From the NCBI GenBank assembly GCA_028282095.1, contig JANQIP010000138.1, positions 1 to 35,688 on the forward strand: a stretch of 35,688 nucleotides of DNA. Direction: 5' to 3'. The DNA is from Xanthobacteraceae bacterium. Lineage in GTDB: Bacteria > Pseudomonadota > Alphaproteobacteria > Rhizobiales > Xanthobacteraceae. Shown piece by piece: positions 1 to 9,971 of the stretch; position 1 is the first letter of the stretch; the number at the start of each line of letters is the position of its first letter. The notes below the pieces were generated by a model. The model was not told the DNA's origin, made no database searches, and saw only the letters and a list, made by a program, of their open reading frames with translations. Both the position numbers and the translations under genes were made by a program.

Positions 1-21
1 ACAACCGAAAAAGCCCGCGCC

Positions 22-48
22 AAAATGGGCCGCGCCTATCCGCGGCCC
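22..48 (-). terminator. Possible intrinsic terminator
   Basis: Perfect 8-bp arms (27-34 and 41-48, GGGCCGCG/CGCGGCCC) enclose a 6-nt loop. On the minus strand the stem is followed by ATTTTG. It lies just past the point where the DUF932-like fragment loses its family resemblance, so it may belong to older flanking DNA. The T-run is short, so termination is uncertain. Confidence 0.3.
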
Positions 49-91
49 ACAAACTTGACGCGACCTCAAAGAGTCAAAACCCCTGTGCCGA

Positions 92-345
92 GATACTAGT
101 GCCAGCTTTTCGGGATCGTCGCGGTGCGCTTCGACGCGGATCGCGGCGCTCTCCACCATCCGCGTATGACTGCGCTCGGCCCTGCCGCGGACGGATGCGA
201 ACAGGTCGGATAAGGACAAGAATCGTTCGTCCGCCGGCCACGAGAACCACTCGGACGAGACGCGGCCGACGCGCTCGCCGCGGCTTATGTCAACACTATA
301 GCTGCCGCTGATATCACGCTGACCTTTCAGAATCTCAGTTGTCAT
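92..345 (-). pseudogene. 5' fragment of a DUF932-like mobile-element protein
   Basis: A minus-strand frame starts at ATG 345 behind a good ribosome-binding site (GGAGAAG, 5 nt spacing). It begins MTTEILKGQRD and contains GSYSVDISRGERVGRVSSEW, then SLSDLFASVRGRAER and DDPEKLALV. This is the N-terminal pattern I remember for DUF932 proteins of plasmids and integrative elements in Rhizobiales, which are normally several hundred residues long. After about 85 residues, near position 92, the resemblance stops. The frame stays open to the window edge, but the sequence is arginine-rich and unlike the family. I read it as a truncated gene left by deletion or rearrangement in the element that carries the recombinase. 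The family name is recalled, not searched; the truncation is inferred from lost similarity. Confidence 0.5.
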
Positions 346-690
346 GGGACTTCTCCGCGACGAGCCGGCTCAGAACCTTTCTCTGAACCTGCAAACCCGT
401 CACGCCGAACGCCGCCCAACTCTTGCTCTCTTCTCGTCGCGCTTCTCGGGCCGGCGGACCTTGAATGCCTCCGGTCCCGGTGTGGAATAAGATCTACTAA
501 GAAGGATCGGGGCAGCTACTCACGAGCACCGGCGGTGGCCGAAACGCGCAAGTCTTTAAGCTATGCGCGCGTGCGCTTCGGCTCTCTTCTCCGCGAAATC
601 AATGTCGAAAGCAGCCGATGACCGCCACCCCGTCGCCTTCCTGCCGGATTGCAGGAAGCTATCCCGATGTGGATGTTGAGGGCGTAAGGG
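346..690. other. Non-coding or decayed mobile-element DNA
   Basis: This stretch lies between the DUF932-like fragment and the recombinase leader ORF. I see no convincing gene, RNA or repeat. Short frames exist on both strands but lack ribosome-binding sites and recognisable motifs. It probably holds the promoter of the minus-strand fragment and decayed element sequence. Confidence 0.4.
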
Positions 691-924
691 GTGTTATCAG
701 CGATCGGCGGCGTTATCATGTGTGGGCAAACGCGACAGCGGCCAGGGGTTGTTATCCGGCTGAGCGAGCCGCGGGCGATCCACGGATCGCAATTCGGGGC
801 AGAGGCTGATCCGCGGCTTGTCGAACTGGTGCGTATCCTCGCCAGACGGGCGGCGCGTCGGTGGTATGCAGAGCAGGTCGAGGCTCAGCGGCGAATGAGG
901 GAAACCGTGCTGCCTCCGACTTGA
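691..924 (+). CDS. Small protein upstream of the serine recombinase
   Basis: A 77-codon frame ends 19 nt before the recombinase start and could be co-transcribed with it. Its C-terminal half (DPRLVELVRILARRAARRW, then an E/Q/R-rich helix) looks like a charged amphipathic helix. I recall similar short proteins ahead of large serine recombinases in alphaproteobacteria, possibly accessory or directionality proteins, but I cannot name a family. The true start may be ATG 721 rather than 691, because the first residues are not conserved-looking. No catalytic motif is visible. Function is unknown; the case for a real gene rests on the helical composition and the operon-like spacing. Confidence 0.4.
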   Translation: MLSAIGGVIMCGQTRQRPGVVIRLSEPRAIHGSQFGAEADPRLVELVRILARRAARRWYAEQVEAQRRMRETVLPPT

Positions 925-943
925 CGAAGATGGAGATCACCCC

Positions 944-2734
<1,791 letters not shown>

Positions 2735-3406
2735 TCAAGTGTCTCGAGAAACTCTTAAGTCCCGTCCAAAACGGCCATGCGTCGGGCCTATCCACGACAG
2801 AAACTCTCGATCATCAATTCTCGATCATCGCCTATAGAGCACGATGGCTTTTCCTTCAACCGATCGTGCTCCCTTTCTTCTTGTCTTATCGCATGATCTT
2901 GTTCGAAACGTCTGCCGAATTCTCGGGATCATGCTCTAGCCGCCGTGTGCTCTACCTTCAACGGCCATGACTCCGCTTCGACCAAAACCAGAGGTCATGA
3001 TCCGAATAGATTGCAACCAAAGACAACACCTCGAGCCCGATCGCAACCGTTGGTCAGGCATCCATTTGGATCAAACAAAGCGTTGGCGCGCCGCCTGCCT
3101 GGCAGGTTGTCGAACCGACACAAGGATGATCTCAAGGAACCGTCAAGCCCAAGAGCACTTTGGTCTTGAGCCGTCCTGCGCACCGAACCTTGTTCTTGAA
3201 TCTTGTTGTTTGTCGATGCCCTCCATCCTCCATGACGGATTTTCAACAGCGTCCCGGCCGAGCCACCCGATGCCGGGTGTTCGACGCCGTATCGAATCTT
3301 ATATGTCGACTGCGACGCTGCGTCGTTCTCCGATGTGAAATTTATCTAACAACTAGGCCTGCGATTGGGAAGCCCGATATCGCACAATCTGCTATCACTT
3401 GTCGAC
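2735..3406. other. Intergenic region with one palindromic repeat
   Basis: Between the tRNA and the CHAD gene there is a palindromic repeat (2835-2941) and about 460 bp in which I recognise no gene. Overlapping short frames of 70-120 codons exist on both strands but have no ribosome-binding site or motif. The tRNA promoter must lie just right of 2734. Confidence 0.5.
2835..2941 (-). repeat. Two-hairpin palindromic element, minus orientation
   Basis: Copy of the dispersed element described in the findings, reading on the minus strand. It has the GCATGATCCCGA head with its GATCATGC partner, a purine-rich linker, and a GAGCACGAT/ATCGTGCTC tail hairpin. It is diverged from the other copies (CGAGAATT instead of CGAAAAGT). 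Confidence 0.85.
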
Positions 3407-4387
3407 ATGACCGCTGAGACCGCCAAACCGACCAAATGCCCCGGCCTGACCCCGGCCCATGGCGTGCCGGAGGCTCTGCGCGCAACAGCCCGCGAGGTGA
3501 TCGCGGAGGGGAGGGCGGCGCTCAGCGATCCCAACCGATCCGATGCGGTTGCGGTGCATGACTTCCGCAAAGCGATGAAGCGCTGGCGCGCCTTCTTGCG
3601 TCTACTGCAGCCGTTCCTCGGGGACGAGGGACGTCGCATGCGGCTCGAGGCGGCCGCGCTCGCCCGCAGCCTTGCCAGTGCCCGCGACGCAAGGATAACC
3701 CTTGACGCGCTGGCCGACTTGGGAAAGGGCCAGACGACGCTCTCGATCCAATCCACCGCCACCATCACGGCCCGGCTGGAAACCTTGGGCACTCATGCCG
3801 AGGGCAATCTCGTGACTGCGCAGAGGCGCGCACAGATCGACGAAGTGCTGGTCGCCGCCGGCGAATCGGTGAAATTCTGGCCGCTCTCAACCCTCGGCTA
3901 TCGCGAGATCACCACCGAGCTGGCCGCGGGCTATCGGCGCGCGCGCGATGCCGTTCCGAAGAGCTTGAAAACCGCCGAGTCTGAAACGCTGCACGACTTG
4001 CGCAAGCGCGTGGTCGTTCATCGCTATCAGATGGAGATCATCGAGCCGCTCTGGCCGCGCTTCGCGCAGTTCTGGGTTGGCGAGGTGCAACGGCTACGGG
4101 AGCGGCTCGGTCGTCACCAGGACCTCATCGTCCTGGCTCAGCTCACCGAGCCCCATCAGCCGCTCGCGCCGTGGCGCTCGCGCCTTGCGCCGCTTATCGC
4201 CGCACGCCGAGTGCAACATGTGGAAACGGCCGCGCGAATCGCCGCACGCGTGTTTGCCGATTCCCCCAAAGCTTTCCGCCGCCGACTGCTGGCGCTTTGG
4301 GACGAGGACGCGCAACCTGCTGCCCCGTCAGCAGATGGATCGGCGCTGTTTCCGTTTTCTCAAAATCAACGCCCCCCGCCGGGCTAG
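3407..4387 (+). CDS. CHAD domain protein
   Basis: CHAD domains (conserved histidine alpha-helical) are all-helical modules that bind polyphosphate and often accompany triphosphate-tunnel phosphatases. Two half-repeats are visible. The first has VHDFRKAMKRWRAFLRLLQ (about residues 50-68). The second has LHDLRKRVVVHRYQMEIIEP (about residues 190-210), followed by RLRERLGRHQDLIVL. The histidine followed by LRK/FRK and the basic helices are the diagnostic features. There is no fused CYTH domain and no obvious partner gene here. I chose ATG 3407; an in-frame ATG at 3365 would add 14 residues, and neither has a strong ribosome-binding site. The stop TAG (4385-4387) is part of the CTAGAGC edge of the palindromic repeat that follows. 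CHAD assignment is firm; the physiological role is inferred. Confidence 0.88.
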   Translation: MTAETAKPTKCPGLTPAHGVPEALRATAREVIAEGRAALSDPNRSDAVAVHDFRKAMKRWRAFLRLLQPFLGDEGRRMRLEAAALARSLASARDARITLDALADLGKGQTTLSIQSTATITARLETLGTHAEGNLVTAQRRAQIDEVLVAAGESVKFWPLSTLGYREITTELAAGYRRARDAVPKSLKTAESETLHDLRKRVVVHRYQMEIIEPLWPRFAQFWVGEVQRLRERLGRHQDLIVLAQLTEPHQPLAPWRSRLAPLIAARRVQHVETAARIAARVFADSPKAFRRRLLALWDEDAQPAAPSADGSALFPFSQNQRPPPG

Positions 4388-4602
4388 AGCGTTTTCAGGC
4401 GAAGTGGAATCCGGTTCGCCGCGGAAAACGCGACCAGCAAAGAGCATGATCCCGAAAAGTTGCAGACTTTTCGGACAAGATCATGCGGCAAAACAAGGAG
4501 CATGATCGCGAAAAGTTGGCAGGCTTTTCGGACAAAGATCATGCGGCAAGACAAAGAGAAAGGGAGCGCGATTGATTCAACCTAAGACAATCGCGCTCTA
4601 GA
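4385..4602 (+). repeat. Composite palindromic array, copy 1 (B-A-A-C)
   Basis: Four modules in a row. B is a hairpin GCGTTTTC...GAAAACGC with inner AGGCGAA...TTCGCC (4389-4427). Two A hairpins follow (GCATGATC...GATCATGC with inner CGAAAAGT...ACTTTTCG, about 4443-4484 and 4499-4543). Then comes a GACAAAGAGAAAGG linker and the C hairpin GAGCGCGATTG...CAATCGCGCTC (4564-4599). It starts inside the stop codon of the CHAD gene. Confidence 0.9.
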
Positions 4603-4870
4603 GCATTTTCAGGCGAAGTGGAATCCCGTTCGCCGCGGAAAACGCGACCAGCAAAAAGCATGACCCCGAAAAGTTGGCAGGTTTTTCGGACAAGATCATG
4701 CGACAAAACAAGGAGCATGATCCCGAAAAGTTGCAGGCTTTTCGGACAAGCTCATGCGGGTGAACAAAAAGCATGATACCGAAGAGTCGGAAGATTGTTC
4801 GGACCAGATTATGCGACCAGATCAAAAGGGAAAAGACCACGGTTGATCCAATCAGCGGCAATCGCGATTT
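4599..4870 (+). repeat. Composite palindromic array, copy 2 (B-A-A-A-C)
   Basis: Directly adjoins the first array, sharing the CTAGAGC junction. It repeats the B module, then carries three A hairpins of decreasing quality, the last strongly diverged, and a degenerate C hairpin. The decay gradient from left to right suggests that the copies have different ages. Confidence 0.85.
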
Positions 4871-5210
4871 GTGCCGCTCTCGGTTTCGACCGAGTTTAGA
4901 TCCAATCTATTCCTTTGTTTCTTGAACGTCTCGCCGAACGGTTCCCTCTTACCGACGAATCTCGACGGAATTGATCCCGGAGCAATAGCACACCCGGGCT
5001 ATGCCAGTAGTATTAGCCAATATGCCGCAGCGGCCGACATCGATTACGCCGAAAATGCGTTCCGTAGCGGTAGAATCGCTTTGATCTGTTCATTTTGGTC
5101 ATGTCTTACAGACGAACGGACTTTCGATTCATCAATTATTCATCAATCGTAAATTTACATGCGTACGATCTTAGGTTAATATTTGATTAAGGGTAGTGAG
5201 GCACTATGAT
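4871..5210. other. AT-rich upstream region of the carbamoyltransferase-like gene
   Basis: This region is clearly lower in GC than its surroundings, especially 5120-5195. I see no convincing gene: a 93-codon frame at 4871-5152 lacks family motifs and a ribosome-binding site. It contains the phased direct repeats at 5127-5147 and AT-rich sequence (TTAATATTTG near 5176) suited to a promoter. Confidence 0.45.
5127..5147 (+). promoter_or_regulatory. Phased 10-bp direct repeats, candidate operator
   Basis: Two perfect copies of ATTCATCAAT (5127-5136 and 5138-5147) have an 11-bp period, about one helical turn. They end 63 bp before the start codon of the carbamoyltransferase-like gene. This spacing is typical of tandem sites for a dimeric activator such as an OmpR-type regulator. 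The regulator is unknown. Confidence 0.4.
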
Positions 5211-6218
5211 ATGGCGTATTTGTTGTATGGAGCGGCGAACCAACTCGCTCGACATCCGCGTGAGGCGGTCGTCAGGAAGGCGCGCGCCGATCGTTTCCGG
5301 CACCTGTTGAGTGCGAGAGATCTCGACATCGAGGACGTCGACGCGTTCTGCCAGGTGGCGGACGAGTTCGAAGCGGGCTTCGTCCCGACGCACTTGTCCG
5401 GACGGACAGTGGCACTCTTGTTCTTCCAATCGAGCACCCGCACGCGGCTGGGATTTGAGACGGCGGCGGTGGCGCTCGGGGCCCATGCGATCGGCATGGA
5501 GGACATGTCGGCGTCCCGAACCAATGCGCGTGTGGGAGAATCCCTTGAAGATTGCGCGGCCGTGGTGTCGCGGTTGTGCGATGCCATCGTGGTACGCCAT
5601 CACGAGCCCGGTGTGGCCGCCCGCATGGCCGCCAAATCCGTGGCGCCCGTCATCAATGCCGGCGACGGCTGGAACGAGCATCCGACCCAGGCATTGATCG
5701 ACATTTATGCAATGCGGCGCGGGCTCGGTACGCTGCGCGGCAAGAGCATCGCATTCGGCGGGGATCCGCGGGGACGCGTGGTGCGTTCGCTGATCCAATT
5801 GCTGCGCTTCGAGGCGCCGAGGGAAATCGTGTTCTGTCCGCCGCCGCGCTACGGCATTCCGCCCGATATTCTTACGGCGCTCATCGAAAACCAGATTTCC
5901 TTCCGTATCATTACCGACATCAGGCAGGCGCTGACCGATTGCGATGCGATCACGATGGCGCCCTACGACATGTCCGAAATCGGTGAGCCGGCGGCATCCG
6001 GCTTTGTTTCGCCGCATCAAACGCCGGAAAGCTACGTCATTACTCTGGACAAGATCGAGCAGACCGGTTCGCGCGCGCTGCTCTATCACCCGCTGCCGCG
6101 TTTCGAGGAGATCGATCCGTCCTGCGACCTTTCGCCGAATGCGATGTATTTCGAGCAGGTCCGGCTATCGAAATTCATGCGCATGGCGGTGCTCGACCGA
6201 TTGCTCTCGGCGAGCTGA
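5211..6218 (+). CDS. Aspartate/ornithine carbamoyltransferase family paralogue
   Basis: The fold and carbamoyl-phosphate site of the aspartate/ornithine carbamoyltransferase family are clear. SSTRTRLGFE is the phosphate loop (near residue 75), VVRHHEPG follows near 130, GDGWNEHPTQALID near 155 holds the family His and Gln, and YHPLPRF lies near 292. The family motifs for the second substrate are not kept. The lysine before GET in the 80s loop of E. coli PyrB is valine here (ARVGESLED), and the RVQ segment that binds aspartate is replaced by APYDMSE. It is not next to pyrC, argG or another pyrimidine or arginine gene. I start it at ATG 5211, with TGAGG 9 nt upstream; an in-frame GTG at 5196 is possible. 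It is probably a carbamoyltransferase-like enzyme of unknown acceptor, not the housekeeping PyrB. Confidence 0.8.
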   Translation: MAYLLYGAANQLARHPREAVVRKARADRFRHLLSARDLDIEDVDAFCQVADEFEAGFVPTHLSGRTVALLFFQSSTRTRLGFETAAVALGAHAIGMEDMSASRTNARVGESLEDCAAVVSRLCDAIVVRHHEPGVAARMAAKSVAPVINAGDGWNEHPTQALIDIYAMRRGLGTLRGKSIAFGGDPRGRVVRSLIQLLRFEAPREIVFCPPPRYGIPPDILTALIENQISFRIITDIRQALTDCDAITMAPYDMSEIGEPAASGFVSPHQTPESYVITLDKIEQTGSRALLYHPLPRFEEIDPSCDLSPNAMYFEQVRLSKFMRMAVLDRLLSAS

Positions 6219-6249
6219 AGGCGCAAGCGGGCAGGCGGGCATACCCTTT

Positions 6250-6393
6250 ATTTTGTCGCATGGCCTTATCCCAAAAGTCTGCAACCTTTCGGGACCATGC
6301 CGTCTGCTTTTTCGCATGACCCACTTCCGGGACCATGCTGTTTGTTTTTTGCCTGATCTTGTCCCAAAAATCTGCAACGTTTCGGGATCGTGC
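6250..6393 (-). repeat. Degenerate palindromic element cluster between convergent genes
   Basis: Three decayed A-type hairpin units on the minus strand (each with CGAAA-like and GCATGATC-like arms, now mutated) fill the gap between the convergent carbamoyltransferase-like and GGDEF-EAL genes. Several T-runs flank the hairpins, so they could stop transcription from either side. Confidence 0.7.
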
Positions 6394-6413
6394 TGGCGGG
6401 CCCGCTTGCGGGT

Positions 6414-8417
6414 TCAAGATGCGATTTTGTGTCGCTTGGTTGCGGCCGCGGTATCGGGACCCCGTTCCGGTTGCTGGCGCAGTACAGGGAAGATCCGCTC
6501 CTTGATCAGCTCCCGGATCTGATGCGCGGGCAGCGGCTTGCTGTACAAATAGCCCTGGATCGCATTGATGCCGAAACTGCGCATGCGTTCGAGCTGAACT
6601 TCGGTCTCGATGCCTTCCGCGACACGTTCCATTCGCAGCTCGCGTGTGATCTGGGCAATGCCCTTGATGATCGCCAAAGTACGCGGCGAATGGTCGATGT
6701 TTTGCGAGAACTTACGATCGATCTTGATTTTCGAGAACGGGAAGTCGTTGAGATAAGCGAGCGACGCAAACCCGGTTCCGAAATCGTCGAGCGAAATACC
6801 GATCCCCTTGCCGCGCATTTCCTCGAGGATGGCAAGCGCCGCAGTGCTGTCGTCTATGAGAACCGACTCGGTGATCTCGAGATCGAGGCGGCTCGGCGCC
6901 AGCCCCGTCTCCGCCAGCGCCGTGGTGACGATGTCGACGATCTCGCGTCCGCGCCGGAACTGCACGGGCGACAGGTTGATCGCGACTTTGATGTCGGACG
7001 GCCAGCGGGTCGCTTCGGCGCAGGCGGTGTTCAATACCCAAGTCCCGATCGGCACGATCAAGCCCGTCGCCTCGGCGATCGGGATGAACAGATCGGGCGG
7101 GATAGCTCCGAACTCGGGATGCCGCCAGCGCAACAGGGCTTCGCAGTAAATTGTCCGGCCGGAGCGGGGATCGACAATGGGCTGGTAGTCGAGGTCGAGC
7201 TCGCCCTTTGCCAGGGCGAACTGAAGGTCGTGCTCCAGCGCCACGCGGTTCTCGTAGTCGTCGGAGAGCGCGGGCATAAACCGCACGATCTGGTCGCGGC
7301 CGCGCCTTTTCGCTTCGTAAAGGGCAAGGTCGACATTACGCAACAGAATTTCGAGCGTCGACCCGTCGCGCGGCGCAGTCGCGCAGCCGATGCTCGCGCC
7401 GCATACACTTTGCGTCGTGTTGGCGGAGAACGGATCGGCGAAGCTCGCGAGAATGCGCTCGGCGATACCTTTTGCCTCCGGCGCGCGACAATCGCCCAGC
7501 ATGACCATGAACTCGTCGCCGCCGATCCGGGCAACCTCGTCGCCCGGGCGCACATTGGAACGGATACGAACGGCCACCTCCTTGAGGACGACGTCGCCCA
7601 CCGGATGACCGAACGTGTCGTTGATGTCCTTGAACCGATCGAGATCGATCGAGATCAGCGCAATCTCGTCTGCGGTATCCGTGAGCGTTGCAAATCTTGC
7701 TTGGAGCAAATCAAGGAACGCCGCGCGATTCCACAGGCCGGTCAGCGCGTCGCGCTGGGCGAGCGTCTTGATCCGTCGGAACGCGACGTGGCGCGCCACG
7801 ATGGTCTCGAACACGCTTCGGCAAACGAGGATCGAGCCCACGTAAAGGATGCCGATGAAGATCGCCAGCACGATATGCGCGATATCGGCACGCAGGATCA
7901 ATGCCACCATGAACGGCACACAGGTGAAACTAACCTGTCCGATCGTGATCAGCGGCCGGCTGGCGTTGCGGGACGAAACGCCGGCGATGTAACCAATCAC
8001 GCAACAGCCGATCAGAAATTCGGCACTGGTCCCCGGGTGAACCGTCACCGCATAGGCGCCGGTCAGGCCGACGAGGCTGGCAAAGGTCCATGCGCCCGCC
8101 AGCGCGATGACCTCCCAGCGCTTGGCTGCGCCAAGATCGTCCGGGTCATGCTGCGTGCGTTCGTAGATCCAGGTGGCTGTAACGCGCGCGCAACCGACGG
8201 CTAGGAAACCGAGAAAGAAAAAACCGAAAACCGGATCGCCGCATAGTACACCGGCGGTTGCAACCACCATCAGTGCGGCAATGGTCGCGATGAATATAGC
8301 TTTGGGCGTGCCCATCGCGCCATAGAGCGCGTGAACCAGCTCGAAGTGCAAGTTCGGGTCGGGAATGACCCCACTCGCCTGGTCGATGAACCGGGTTATG
8401 GCTGCTTTAAGCTTCAT
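6414..8417 (-). CDS. Membrane GGDEF-EAL cyclic-di-GMP enzyme
   Basis: This protein makes and/or degrades cyclic di-GMP. The N-terminal 200 residues contain about six hydrophobic segments (about 41-60, 63-85, 101-122, 134-148, 157-175, 180-203) with no recognised sensor domain. The GGDEF domain follows: DALTGLWNR near 223 and a canonical GGDEF at about 299-303. An RPGD inhibitory site lies five residues upstream, so product feedback is likely. The EAL domain has every catalytic motif I looked for: EALLRW near 426, INLSP, EITES, DDFGTGF, KIDR, AEGIET and QGYLYS. Both halves therefore look active. The gene is monocistronic and converges on the carbamoyltransferase-like gene. The start is ATG 8417; the upstream ribosome-binding site is weak. 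The signal it senses is unknown. Confidence 0.95.
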   Translation of the reverse strand: MKLKAAITRFIDQASGVIPDPNLHFELVHALYGAMGTPKAIFIATIAALMVVATAGVLCGDPVFGFFFLGFLAVGCARVTATWIYERTQHDPDDLGAAKRWEVIALAGAWTFASLVGLTGAYAVTVHPGTSAEFLIGCCVIGYIAGVSSRNASRPLITIGQVSFTCVPFMVALILRADIAHIVLAIFIGILYVGSILVCRSVFETIVARHVAFRRIKTLAQRDALTGLWNRAAFLDLLQARFATLTDTADEIALISIDLDRFKDINDTFGHPVGDVVLKEVAVRIRSNVRPGDEVARIGGDEFMVMLGDCRAPEAKGIAERILASFADPFSANTTQSVCGASIGCATAPRDGSTLEILLRNVDLALYEAKRRGRDQIVRFMPALSDDYENRVALEHDLQFALAKGELDLDYQPIVDPRSGRTIYCEALLRWRHPEFGAIPPDLFIPIAEATGLIVPIGTWVLNTACAEATRWPSDIKVAINLSPVQFRRGREIVDIVTTALAETGLAPSRLDLEITESVLIDDSTAALAILEEMRGKGIGISLDDFGTGFASLAYLNDFPFSKIKIDRKFSQNIDHSPRTLAIIKGIAQITRELRMERVAEGIETEVQLERMRSFGINAIQGYLYSKPLPAHQIRELIKERIFPVLRQQPERGPDTAAATKRHKIAS

Positions 8418-8666
8418 GATCCGAGTCCGATGGCGTGCATGTGTTCTAAACTCGGAGTTCGACCGGTAATCAGTATGGATATGCGCAGCGGTAACCGTTG
8501 GCGTCAGTTATAGCTTTCTTACGTACATTGTTTGTGGTTAAAGATGAACGAAAATAATCTGATAGGTTTTCAAGCATCCAGATACCGGGCGCGGAGGCGA
8601 CCGCGTGCGAAACCCGAACTTGCAGGCGCAGCGAGGCGAAAGGGCGGGCTGTCGTTTCTCTCCTTG

Positions 8667-9971
8667 TCATTGCGACCTTTTCCAGGTGTTCGACCGGTAC
8701 CAGGCAACCAGCGCAACAAGGCTGATCACCGCTGCGAACATCAGATAGAAGCTTGGCGCAAGCTTGCTGGCGGTAACATCGATCAACCAAGCGTTGATGA
8801 AAGGCGCAAAGCCGCCGAATATCGCGACGGCGAACGAATAGCTGATCGACAGTCCGGTCGTGCGCATGCGTGGCGGAAACAGCTCCGACATCAGCGCGGC
8901 AAGCCCGCCCATATAGCCGGACAAGAGCACGCCCATAATGGCCTGGACGATGAGCAGTGTTTGCAGCGTAGGCACCGCGGCCAACCACGCAAACATCGGA
9001 TAGATCGCAAGCAGGATGGCGACGGCCGAGGCGGACGCAATCGGCATCCGGCCAAGCCGGTCTGACAAGGCGCCGACAATCGGGATCAGCACCACCTGGA
9101 TCACGCCGGTCAGCAGCGCAGCGGAAAACGCCCCGGCCGCCGGCAGCCCGAGTTCCCGGATCGCATAGGTCGGCATGAAAAGCACCGTGTACATGCCGAC
9201 CGTACATAGAACGACCGCCCCGAGCGATATCAACAGCCGCTTCTTGCCCTGCGCAATGGTCTCGCGCACGGGCGACGCGCTGATCTGCATCGACTGGAAT
9301 TCGATCGTCTCATCGACATGGCGCCGGATGTAATAGGCGACGGGACCGATCGCGAGCCCGAAGATGAACGGGATTCGCCACCCCCAACTCTCCATTTGCT
9401 CGACGGTGAGCGCGGTGGCGAGCGTCACGCCGAAACCGGTGGCGAGAATGGTGGTAAGACCTTGGCTTGCGAATTGCCAACTGGCAAAGAAGCCGCGTCG
9501 TTCCGGGTGTTGCTCCGCCAGAAACGCTGTGGCGCTGCCGAACTCCCCTCCGGCCGAGAAGCCCTGCACCAAGCGGGCGACGACGATCAAGATCGGTGCG
9601 AAAATACCGATCGATGAAAAAGTGGGGGCGAAGGCAATGATACCCGTCCCACCCGTCATCAAAATGATCGTCAGTATGAAGGCCGCTTTGCGACCATAGC
9701 GATCGGCATAGCCACCGATAACGATCGCACCGACCGGCCGCATCACAAAGGTCACGCCGAACGTGGCGAGCGCCACGAGCAGCGACATTGTTTCATTCTC
9801 GCTCGGGAAAAACAGCTTGGCCATCGTCACGGCGAAAAAGCCGTAGACGACGAAATCGAACCATTCGAGCGCGTTGCCGATCGACGCGGCTGTCACGGCG
9901 CGCCAACGCCGCGATAGGTCGGGAGATGCGACTAAGGTCGTAGCGGTCACGCGCCGCTCCTCTTCTGGCAT
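8667..9971 (-). CDS. MFS transporter, metabolite:H+ symporter (MHS) type
   Basis: A 434-residue inner-membrane transporter with twelve predicted membrane segments. Features of the MHS branch (ProP, KgtP and ShiA relatives) are visible: GNALEWFDFVVYGFFA at the first segment, MRPVGAIVIGGYADRYGRK in the loop 2-3 signature, then RLVQGFSAGGEFG and SWGWRIPFIFG. Substrates of this branch are organic acids, betaines or proline taken up with protons, and the sequence does not decide among them. I chose ATG 9971 (MPEEERRVT), because the upstream extension to 10190 is unlike the family and would exceed its usual length. A 9-bp inverted repeat at 10165-10187 lies about 195 bp upstream and may be an operator. 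No neighbouring catabolic gene hints at the substrate. Confidence 0.92.
   Translation of the reverse strand: MPEEERRVTATTLVASPDLSRRWRAVTAASIGNALEWFDFVVYGFFAVTMAKLFFPSENETMSLLVALATFGVTFVMRPVGAIVIGGYADRYGRKAAFILTIILMTGGTGIIAFAPTFSSIGIFAPILIVVARLVQGFSAGGEFGSATAFLAEQHPERRGFFASWQFASQGLTTILATGFGVTLATALTVEQMESWGWRIPFIFGLAIGPVAYYIRRHVDETIEFQSMQISASPVRETIAQGKKRLLISLGAVVLCTVGMYTVLFMPTYAIRELGLPAAGAFSAALLTGVIQVVLIPIVGALSDRLGRMPIASASAVAILLAIYPMFAWLAAVPTLQTLLIVQAIMGVLLSGYMGGLAALMSELFPPRMRTTGLSISYSFAVAIFGGFAPFINAWLIDVTASKLAPSFYLMFAAVISLVALVAWYRSNTWKRSQ

Noticed and set aside
80..125. GATCCCGAAAAGCTGGCA in the DUF932-like fragment resembles the head of the palindromic element
   Set aside because: The paired arm and the rest of the element are missing, and the codons (DDPEKLA) fit the protein family, so the match is probably chance.
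2967..3338. Possible 123-residue gene between the tRNA and the CHAD gene
   Set aside because: No ribosome-binding site or family motif, and it overlaps several equally long frames on both strands.
4871..5152. Possible 93-residue gene before the carbamoyltransferase-like gene
   Set aside because: AT-rich, no ribosome-binding site, unbiased codon use, and it covers the candidate regulatory repeats.
6390..8204. Long plus-strand frame (604 codons) opposite the GGDEF-EAL gene
   Set aside because: It is antisense to a gene with complete catalytic motifs; its arginine- and aspartate-rich translation is a high-GC shadow.
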